Source of the DNA: Bacteroidia bacterium
Lineage (GTDB): Bacteria; Bacteroidota; Bacteroidia; Chitinophagales; Saprospiraceae
NCBI GenBank assembly: GCA_030431945.1
Contig: JAUIIF010000214.1
Location: 1-7,441, forward strand
Length of the DNA stretch: 7,441 bases
Direction of reading: 5' to 3'
Numbering within the stretch: position 1 is the first letter of the stretch; each line of letters opens with the position of its first letter. The position numbers and the translations under genes were made by a program. Positions 1 to 5,628 of the stretch are shown here, one piece after another. The notes under the pieces were generated by a model, which was given only the letters and a program-made list of their open reading frames with translations, was not told the DNA's origin and did no database searches.

Positions 1-2
1 AT

Positions 3-131
3 GGTAGCTATGATTGGGAGGAAAAAAGAAATCTTCAGATTGCAGCTAGTTACTTTGATAATGAATTTACAAACCTTGATGAAAAATTTAAAGACAGTGT
101 GTTAATTACTGCGACTGCTTTTTTGTCTTGA
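3..131 (+). CDS. 3' end of an unrecognised AT-rich reading frame (5' end outside window)
   Basis: An open frame enters from the left edge and stops at TGA 129-131, giving 42 residues. Its first 34 or so codons are rich in Glu, Lys, Asp and Asn (for example YDWEEKRN and NLDEKFKDS), which looks like real soluble protein. The underlying DNA (1-106) is only about 30% GC, against well over 50% in the rest of the window. The last eight codons and the stop (about 105-131) lie antisense to a nitrate reductase remnant, so this frame probably lost its native C-terminus at a junction near 106. I do not recognise the family. It may be the tail of a foreign or mobile gene, or belong to a different molecule joined by assembly error. 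The other plus frame from base 1 stops at 105 and looks less protein-like. Confidence 0.35.
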   Translation, partial: GSYDWEEKRNLQIAASYFDNEFTNLDEKFKDSVLITATAFLS

Positions 132-308
132 ATACCTACCAGCAAACCACATCCTACACCGCAAAAGCGGCACGGGGTTTTCTTCCATTCGACAAGCCCG
201 TCCGAATCCTCGAGGCTGGTCCATCCGGCAAACATGACACCGGGAACCATGGAAGCGGCGGCAGCAGCGTACGACGAAGTTATTCACCTGTAGGTCGCGC
301 TGGCTCAA
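107..308 (-). pseudogene. N-terminal remnant of a NapA-like molybdopterin nitrate reductase
   Basis: On the minus strand, from ATG 250-248, the protein contains EWKKTPCRFCGVGCGLLVGI followed by QDKKAVAV. This is the N-terminal Fe4S4 segment of NapA/NasA-type nitrate reductases, with three of the four cluster cysteines as C-x2-C-x3-C. In the family a Lys-Gly-Asp-Pro-like stretch and the fourth cysteine follow. Here homology ends at about base 107 and the frame runs into AT-rich DNA until a stop at 50. The whole molybdopterin domain, roughly 700 residues or more, is missing. Upstream in the same frame, Ala-rich codons (SSYAAAAAS) resemble the core of a Tat signal peptide, but a TGA at 284-286 closes this frame. 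A TTG at 308-306 opens SQRDLQV in another frame, resembling a decayed SRRDFLKV twin-arginine motif. One base gained or lost near 284-300 would connect them. The gene is non-functional whichever start is used. The family assignment is strong; the Tat reconstruction is inference. Confidence 0.75.
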
Positions 309-318
309 GACCAGACGT

Positions 319-357
319 AAATGCGTGATTCGGAAAATTCCGGGTCACGCATTTTTT
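319..357 (+). terminator. Strong hairpin followed by a T-run, probable intrinsic terminator
   Basis: Bases 319-334 pair with 339-354 around a four-base loop. The outer ten pairs are perfect (AAATGCGTGA with TCACGCATTT), the inner four are Watson-Crick (CGGA with TCCG), and two T/G steps (329-330 against 343-344) lie between them. The plus strand then has a T-run (352-357). In plus-strand RNA the two middle steps are G-U wobbles. In minus-strand RNA they become A-C mismatches, and the trailing T-run is only TTT. The structure therefore looks best suited to plus-strand transcripts. It also lies 80 bases past the sdaA stop and could still serve sdaA as a weaker bidirectional terminator. Confidence 0.65.
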
Positions 358-432
358 ATGGCGCGGCCGCAGGATGCAAGGATGGGTAACAGGGCCGGCC
401 CGCCAGTTGCCGGGTACTACTGGAAGGCCCCC

Positions 433-1854
433 TTAGCAGGCTGCCACCGCCACGGATACCCGCAGGGCCAGGCCGCCTTCCGCCGTTTCCTTATAGTCCG
501 TGTGCATGGCCCGGGCAGTGTCCAACATGGTTTGGATGACGACGTCGAGTTCGACCACGGCATCATCGGGGTCACTTTGCAGGGCCAGGTTAGCCGCCGT
601 AATTGCCTTCATGGCCCCCATCGCGTTGCGCTCGATGCAGGGGATTTGGACGAGCCCCCCGATGGGGTCACAGGTCATGCCCAGGTGATGTTCCATGGCG
701 ATCTCTGCAGCCATGAGGGCTTGTTCCACCGTTCCGCCAAGCACTTCCGTCAGGGCGGCGGCGGCCATAGCGGAACTAACCCCGATCTCAGCCTGGCAAC
801 CGCCTTCAGCAGCAGAAATCGTAGCGTTCTTTTTGAAAATGGAACCGATTTCACCGGCGACCAGTAAAAAATCCCGTTCCTGCCGGCGGGAAGCGCCGGG
901 ACAGAAATAACGGTAGTAAAACAACACCGCCGGAATCACCCCGGCCGCCCCGTTGGTAGGACTGGTAATGACGCGGCCCAGGGCCGCATTTTCTTCGTTT
1001 ACGGCCAGGGCAAAGCAGCTAACCCAGCTGGTAACACTGGCAAAGTCCTGGGGTAACCCGGACAGCTGCCGGTTGAAGGCAGCGAGATCCGCAGCAGCGG
1101 GTTCCCCGAGCAATTTAGTGGCCATTTTCCGGGCACGGCGGCGGACGTTGAGTCCGCCCGGCAGGTTCGTTTCCGGAGCCGTGCACCCTTTGTGCACCAC
1201 GGAAGAAAATACCCCCAGGTAACGATCAATTTTAGCGTTCAACGCTTCTTCGCTGTAAAAACGCAATTCATTTGCCCGGACAATATCCGCGATGGAGCGC
1301 CCGGCGGAGCGGGCGCAGCGCAACAGATCATCGGCACAATCGATCGGATAGGGAAAGGAAGGACCCTCCGTCAGTTGGCTGACCGACCCTTCTCTTACGA
1401 TAAAACCGCCACCGATGGAGTAGTACGTCCGGCGGATTTTGCGGCCGGACTGCAAGCGGGCAATAAACGTCAGGCCATTGGGGTGAAACGACCTGGCCCG
1501 CGCCTCAAAAACAATGGCGGCCGCGGGATCAAAACCGATCTTTGCACCTGCGGCCGCGCCTCCTAATTCCAGCTGCTTTTCCGCACGGATCCGGCCGATG
1601 TAGAAGGGAATATCAGCCGTATCAATCGTTTCAGGATCAAAACCTTCCAGGCCCAGCATCACGGCGATGTCCGTCCCGTGCCCCACCCCCGTCTTGCTCA
1701 GCGAACCGTACAGATGGACTTTTACGGAAGCCACTTCGCCCAGCTCAGGCAGCAGTTTCAGAAAAGCAAGGGCCGCCTTCCAGGGTCCGAGGGTGTGGGA
1801 ACTGGAGGGGCCAACGCCAATTTTAAAAATGTCAAAGATGGAAATGCGATGCAT
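433..1854 (-). CDS. sdaA: L-serine ammonia-lyase, iron-sulfur dependent, single chain
   Basis: This enzyme deaminates L-serine to pyruvate and ammonia in the cytoplasm using an oxygen-sensitive [4Fe-4S] cluster. The 473-residue product begins MHRISIFDIFKIGVGPSSSH, the characteristic N-terminus of the family, followed by a conserved TYYSIGGGF segment and NEENAALGRVITSPTNGAAG. The three cluster ligands are visible as C353 (GGCQ), C395 (TCDP) and C406 (PCIER). Their 42- and 11-residue spacing matches C343/C385/C396 of the Legionella enzyme. The protein ends in Cys (C473), matching the C-terminal cysteine that occupies the active site in the resting Legionella enzyme. Both halves are fused in one chain, unlike the split sdaAA/sdaAB form, and the length is slightly above the usual 455 or so. 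The ATG at 1854 is set by the conserved N-terminus. No Shine-Dalgarno precedes it, because the upstream bases are the CCCGCAA repeat. It is divergent from the serine hydrolase gene and followed by a hairpin at 319-357. Confidence 0.95.
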   Translation of the reverse strand: MHRISIFDIFKIGVGPSSSHTLGPWKAALAFLKLLPELGEVASVKVHLYGSLSKTGVGHGTDIAVMLGLEGFDPETIDTADIPFYIGRIRAEKQLELGGAAAGAKIGFDPAAAIVFEARARSFHPNGLTFIARLQSGRKIRRTYYSIGGGFIVREGSVSQLTEGPSFPYPIDCADDLLRCARSAGRSIADIVRANELRFYSEEALNAKIDRYLGVFSSVVHKGCTAPETNLPGGLNVRRRARKMATKLLGEPAAADLAAFNRQLSGLPQDFASVTSWVSCFALAVNEENAALGRVITSPTNGAAGVIPAVLFYYRYFCPGASRRQERDFLLVAGEIGSIFKKNATISAAEGGCQAEIGVSSAMAAAALTEVLGGTVEQALMAAEIAMEHHLGMTCDPIGGLVQIPCIERNAMGAMKAITAANLALQSDPDDAVVELDVVIQTMLDTARAMHTDYKETAEGGLALRVSVAVAAC

Positions 1855-1902
1855 GGCGGGTTGCGGGTTGCGGGTTGCGGGTTGCGGGTTGCGGGTTGCG
1901 GA
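1854..1902. repeat. TTGCGGG heptamer tandem repeat (7 units) with G-quadruplex pattern
   Basis: Five perfect TTGCGGG units (1861-1895) are flanked by one imperfect unit on each side: TGGCGGG at 1854-1860 and TTGCGGA at 1896-1902. Six GGG runs, each separated by exactly four bases, lie on the plus strand. This satisfies the usual four-tract G-quadruplex pattern with tracts to spare. The array directly abuts the sdaA ATG on the minus strand, where it reads CCCGCAA, so it fills the position where a ribosome binding site would lie and would be transcribed as sdaA 5' leader. Slippage would change leader length and promoter spacing in 7-bp steps without altering either coding frame. Confidence 0.9.
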
Positions 1903-1922
1903 AACAGGCGAAAGGTAAGTGG

Positions 1923-1956
1923 TTGTCAGGACAATAATGAAGATAAATTAACTTTG
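1923..1956 (+). promoter_or_regulatory. Bacteroidota-type promoter for the serine hydrolase
   Basis: TAACTTTG at 1949-1956 matches the Bacteroidota -7 consensus TAnnTTTG exactly. A TTG at 1923-1925 could serve as the -33 element, but the 23-bp gap is at the long end of the accepted range. With the -7 box centred at about position -7, transcription would start near 1959-1961, immediately before the ATG at 1962. No recognisable Shine-Dalgarno precedes that ATG. The box match is seen directly; promoter activity and start site are inference. Confidence 0.55.
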
Positions 1957-1961
1957 CGATC

Positions 1962-3452
1962 ATGAAATTTATCCTTCCTTTCCTCCTCTGGTGTTGCAGT
2001 ACGCTTCTCGTTGCCCAAACCAGGGAACAGATTGTACACGATGCGCAGGCGGCCCTCGCTGCATTTGATACACCCGGTTTTGCCGTAGGGGTCATTAAAG
2101 ATGGCAAAGTGCTCGTTTCCCAGGGTTTCGGTACCCGAACCGTTGGGCAGCAACAACCCGTGGATGGCGCTACCCTTTTTGCTATTGCCTCGAACACCAA
2201 AGCCTTCATCGGCACGGCGATAACCAAGTTGCACCTGGAAGGGAAACTGGACCTGGATGCCCCCGTGCAAACCTACCTGCCTTACTTCCGCTTGTACGAT
2301 CCTTACGTCAGCAGCCACACTACGGTTCGTGACCTGTTGTGCCACCGGGTGGGTCTGGGAACCTTTAGTGGTGATGCCATTTGGTATAAAAGTGACAAGC
2401 GTGCGGAAGACATCATCCGGCAAATTCAGTATTTGCCACAGGCTTACGATTGGCGGGCCGGCTACGGGTATACGAACCTGATGTTCATCACGGCCGGAGA
2501 GGTCATCCGGTCGGTGACCGGACAAAGCTGGGCGGCTTACGTCCGGGACAATTTTCTGACGCCGTTGGGCATGGCGCGGACCCAAACTTCGGTTGCACCA
2601 CTGGCAACGATAGGCAATGTAGCCACCCCTCACGTTACGCACCGCAACAACCTGCCCCTCCAGATGGCCCCCTGGGAGGCTTCCGGGGCTGCCGGCGGCA
2701 TCATTTCCAGCAGCGACGACATGCTGAAGTGGCTGCAGGCCCAGCTGCAGCAAGGGCAAGTAGCCGGGAAGGAGATTTTCCCGGAGGAAGTGCAACAACA
2801 GACCTGGAAAATTCATAATGCCTCCGGCGGCCGCCTTTCATTTGCTTCCATCGGGTTGGGCTGGTTCCTGTACGAGCGGGAGGGCTACGCCGTGGTTACC
2901 CACGGCGGTGGCTACGACGGCATGTAGTCGCGGGTTCTCCTCATTCCCGAACTCGACCTTGGGGTGGTGGTACTGACCAACAGCATGACGGGACTCTCTT
3001 CCGCACTGGGCAGCCGGATTCGGGACCTGGCCCTCGGCCAGGATAATCCGGATTGGCTTACCGATGCCGTTCGCCGGGAAGCGGAAAGCCGGAAAGCCTG
3101 GCAGGATAAGTTTGCCGCACCTATGGCAAGCAGGGTCGCCGGAACCAAACCGAGCCTGCGATCTGAGCAGATGACGGGCACTTACGTTGATCCGCTTTTC
3201 GGCAAGTTCGCCGTTGTTCCTACTGAAAACGAAGACCTCGAACTGCATTTCATCGGTAGTCCCAGCCTCAATGCCACCCTACGCCACTGGCACTACGACA
3301 CCTGGAAACTGGAATGGCAGGAACCCCACGCCTGGTTTGATTTCGGCACGGTACAGTTTGTCACCAACAACCGCCAGGAGGTCATCAGCCTGCGCTTCGA
3401 CGTGCCAAACGATGACATCTTTTTTGAAGAACTCGAAGCGGTGAAGGAGTAA
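1962..3452 (+). pseudogene. Secreted beta-lactamase-family serine hydrolase with DUF3471-like C-terminus, interrupted by in-frame TAG
   Basis: One continuous frame of 496 codons carries a single TAG at codon 322 (2925-2927). The first part starts with a Sec signal peptide (MKFILPFLLW, hydrophobic core, likely cleavage after LLVAQ at about residue 19). It contains all three class C beta-lactamase/PBP motifs: S77-x-x-K80 (SNTK), Y170-T-N172, and H314-G-G as the K/HxG equivalent. The frame resumes directly after the stop with SRVLLIPELDLGVVVLTNSM, the expected final strand of the fold, and then a DUF3471-like domain (about 400-496) ending at TAA. Family members usually have Tyr or a similar residue at the stop position (HGGGYDGM-Y-SR), and TAG is one base from TAC or TAT. 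The 321-residue product would lack the last strand and helix, so it is probably unstable. Such proteins are periplasmic or extracellular esterases or peptidases, often not true beta-lactamases. The domain call is firm. Whether the stop is a mutation or a sequence error cannot be decided here. Confidence 0.88.
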
Positions 3453-3496
3453 ACCAGCCCCGGAAGAACGTTCTGACTGACCGGAATTGGCGGCTC

Positions 3497-4369
3497 CTAT
3501 CCTGGGTACGGTATATCTTCCATTGACTTTGCCTCGTAGAAAACCCGGGCATGCATGGCCGCCAGCACCTCGGGTGGAAAGGAAAGTTTCAGGTGGGGCA
3601 GAATGACGGTCTCCAACTGATCGAGGAAAGTAGGATAGACCAAGCGGCAACAATGTCGATTACGAAACTTTTCCTGGTGAACGCCGTGCCGGATGACCAA
3701 CTCCTCGAGGAAGGCCGCTTCGGTCGTCAACTGAAAATCATCGCCTACAAAAAAACGGCGCACGTTGGCCACCGGATGGTGGAACCAGGCGACCATACCG
3801 CTGGAAGAGGAAGACAGTGAATGGACTACCTCTCCTACCTCCCGGTCAAGGTAAAACCAGGGTACCGTGGGAAACAGTTCCTGAAACAAGTCAGCCATAA
3901 AAATATTCCAGGAGGATAGTTTGAAGATCAGGTATTGTTTCCCCGGTAAAGGCTGCCGGTAGGCATCAATTACTACCCGTAATTTCGCCAGGGCAGCCTC
4001 ACGGGGCAGATTACCCAACGCGTAAGAGAGCAATAATCCGTTCAGGGCTTCTGGTTCTGAGACCACCCGTACTTCCGGGGCGGCCCCCAGCATCCTGCCC
4101 AGCAGGGTTGAGCCGCAGTGGGAAGTGTGGTAAATAAAACCCGTAACCGGTAAGCCAACAGATGCTTCCGTCGTGTCTATTTGTTCCAGCAACAGCAGCC
4201 GGGTATCCGGAGACTGCTGCAGGGTGGGAATAACGCCCTCATTGAAAAATGGAAATTGAAAAACCTCTTCCCCCAGCCATCGGCAATGAGTAACCGGATC
4301 GTTACCGGGGAAGGTAGAAACCGGAAACCAACGGTGGGTGGCAGGCGTACTTACTGACATGGTTGACAT
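3497..4369 (-). CDS. Sulfotransferase family protein (PAPS-dependent type)
   Basis: The product is 290 residues from ATG 4369-4367. Its key feature is FIYHTSHCGSTLLGRML (about residues 78-94), a variant of the 5'-phosphosulfate-binding loop of PAPS-dependent sulfotransferases; HxxHCGSTLL forms are common in bacterial members. VPWFYLDREVGEVVHSL (about 169-185) fits the 3'-phosphate-binding strand and helix, with an Arg and a Ser in place. No signal peptide or membrane segment is evident, so it probably acts in the cytoplasm, transferring sulfate to an unknown acceptor such as a glycan or peptide. The open frame extends to 4546, but the extra 59 residues would overlap the end of the glycosyltransferase gene and look like noncoding DNA. 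GGAG at 4375-4372 sits two bases before this ATG and eleven before a second ATG at 4360, so the start could be either. A small hairpin (4376-4389) lies just upstream of that GGAG. The gene converges with the serine hydrolase gene 44 bp away. Confidence 0.78.
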   Translation of the reverse strand: MSTMSVSTPATHRWFPVSTFPGNDPVTHCRWLGEEVFQFPFFNEGVIPTLQQSPDTRLLLLEQIDTTEASVGLPVTGFIYHTSHCGSTLLGRMLGAAPEVRVVSEPEALNGLLLSYALGNLPREAALAKLRVVIDAYRQPLPGKQYLIFKLSSWNIFMADLFQELFPTVPWFYLDREVGEVVHSLSSSSSGMVAWFHHPVANVRRFFVGDDFQLTTEAAFLEELVIRHGVHQEKFRNRHCCRLVYPTFLDQLETVILPHLKLSFPPEVLAAMHARVFYEAKSMEDIPYPG

Positions 4370-4476
4370 TTCTCCGCACCAAGGGGTGCCCTGAGACAAT
4401 TTAAAAAAGAGCGACAAGATACATTTTACTGCGGCAGAGAGGAATACCGGTGGGGAGGAGGGAGCAAAACACTCCG

Positions 4477-5595
4477 TCAGTTGTCCGGTGCACTCTCCCA
4501 CAGCTTCTCCCAGATGGCCAGTAATACCTCTTCTTCCTTTTCCCACACCAGTTCGGTGGCTGCGCGTACGCAGCCGTACACCAGTTGGTCATATGCTGCC
4601 GGAGAAGCGGCAAGTTTCCGGACCTGATCGGCGAGGTCGCCAGCTGCCAGTTTGTCCAGTAGCAGGTAACAGCCGTATTGCTGCTGGATGGCGTGGTATT
4701 CGGGGAAATTCATCTGCACGGACGGGAGCCGGGCCTGGACGTAATCCAGCGCCTTATTCGCCAGGCTGTAGTAGTAACTGGGGCTGACGGCATCCAGCAG
4801 ATTCAGCCCCAGCCAGGCCTGGCGGGTGATGGCCGGCAACTCTTCCGGCGGGCGGAAGCCCGCGAACCAGACACGATCCTGGCACCCCAACGCCTCACTG
4901 CACCTGCGCGCCGCGCCCAGTTCCGGACCGGCCCCAACCAGCCACAGCTCGCAATCAGGTAATTGTGCCAAGGCACGAATCATCGTTTCCAGGCCCCGGC
5001 CAGGATTTAGCATCCCCTGGTACAGCAGTACTCTGCGCCCCGTAGGTGGCGGAGATTCAGCAGGAGAAAAAGTCGTGGTGGCCAGTGGCAGGTTTCGAAC
5101 CGTCGCAAAGGGCACCCCGTAGTCTTCCGCCAGCTGCCCGGCCAGCATGGGGGCTACGGTATAACGGGCATCGGTTTTTGGGACCAGGGCCCTGGCCAGT
5201 CCACGCCATACACCACGGATCAGCGGACGCCCCACTACTTCCGGCGTTTCGCTGAACCACTCATGGGCATCAAAAACCAATTTTTGCTTACCGCTCCGGG
5301 TAAGCCAGACACCGGCAAGCAAGGTATCGAGATCGACGGAACAAACGGCGTCGTATTTCCAGCGGCGAATCGTGCGCCAGAGCCGGTAATTGTACTCGGC
5401 GTAAAAGCGTTTTCCCGCCAGGTATTTACAAACAAGGCGCTGTTGCCGGTAAGGCTTCTCCGGTAAGGGTTTACTCGTAGGCAACGCCCGCCCGACCAGC
5501 ACCACCTCGTGCCCGGCCCGGACCAGAGAAGTGCAGATACGATCCATCCGCTGGTCCTGGGCAAGGTCGTTCGTAACGGTACAGATGATGGTCAT
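4477..5595 (-). CDS. Glycosyltransferase, GT4-like (GT-B fold)
   Basis: The 372-residue protein has the two-lobed layout of a GT-B enzyme. The N-terminal acceptor lobe begins MTIICTVTNDLAQDQRMDRI, followed by CTSLVRAGHEVVLVGR, and has a conserved DAHEWFSE segment (109-116). The C-terminal nucleotide-sugar lobe begins near 187 with VLLYQGMLNPGRGLETMIRA (189-208) and continues with LWLVGAGPE and RVWFAGFRPPEEL. The SLANKALDYVQARLPSV stretch (277-293) corresponds to the usual S-x-P-x-K-x-x-E-Y donor-site motif, with Asp at the usual Glu position. It should transfer a sugar from an activated donor to a growing glycan in the cytoplasm; neither donor nor acceptor can be read from sequence. It starts 33 bp after the recQ stop on the same strand and precedes the sulfotransferase gene, suggesting a shared transcript and possibly a shared glycan product. 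No clear Shine-Dalgarno precedes ATG 5595. Confidence 0.88.
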   Translation of the reverse strand: MTIICTVTNDLAQDQRMDRICTSLVRAGHEVVLVGRALPTSKPLPEKPYRQQRLVCKYLAGKRFYAEYNYRLWRTIRRWKYDAVCSVDLDTLLAGVWLTRSGKQKLVFDAHEWFSETPEVVGRPLIRGVWRGLARALVPKTDARYTVAPMLAGQLAEDYGVPFATVRNLPLATTTFSPAESPPPTGRRVLLYQGMLNPGRGLETMIRALAQLPDCELWLVGAGPELGAARRCSEALGCQDRVWFAGFRPPEELPAITRQAWLGLNLLDAVSPSYYYSLANKALDYVQARLPSVQMNFPEYHAIQQQYGCYLLLDKLAAGDLADQVRKLAASPAAYDQLVYGCVRAATELVWEKEEEVLLAIWEKLWESAPDN

Positions 5596-5628
5596 GTGGA
5601 GGTGGAGTGAGCGGGCTAAAGGTAGAGA

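Noticed and set aside
392..401. GGGCCGGCCC palindrome downstream of sdaA
   Set aside because: It is GC-rich, has no loop or T-run, and is of a size expected by chance in GC-rich DNA.
325..867. 180-codon plus-strand open frame overlapping the hairpin and the 3' half of sdaA
   Set aside because: It is a shadow of the well-conserved sdaA coding sequence and begins inside the terminator hairpin.
1854..1902. Heptamer array as a possible CRISPR array
   Set aside because: Units are 7 bp and contiguous, with no unique spacers.
1926..2816. 296-codon minus-strand open frame opposite the serine hydrolase
   Set aside because: The plus-strand frame has signal peptide and catalytic motifs. The antisense product has no family features and overlaps the divergent promoter region.
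2925..2927. TAG as a recoded codon (pyrrolysine or genome-wide amber reassignment)
   Set aside because: No supporting genes or sequence elements are visible, and the sulfotransferase gene ends normally at TAG, as expected if TAG is an ordinary stop.
3465..3474. AGAACGTTCT palindrome between the converging serine hydrolase and sulfotransferase genes
   Set aside because: A 10-bp palindrome with no loop and no T-run cannot be a normal intrinsic terminator, and I saw no supported hairpin in these 44 bases.
4370..4546. 59-residue N-terminal extension of the sulfotransferase frame
   Set aside because: It would overlap the end of the glycosyltransferase gene by about 70 bases and has low-complexity, non-conserved-looking content. 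The GGAG and paired ATGs at 4369/4360 give a better start.
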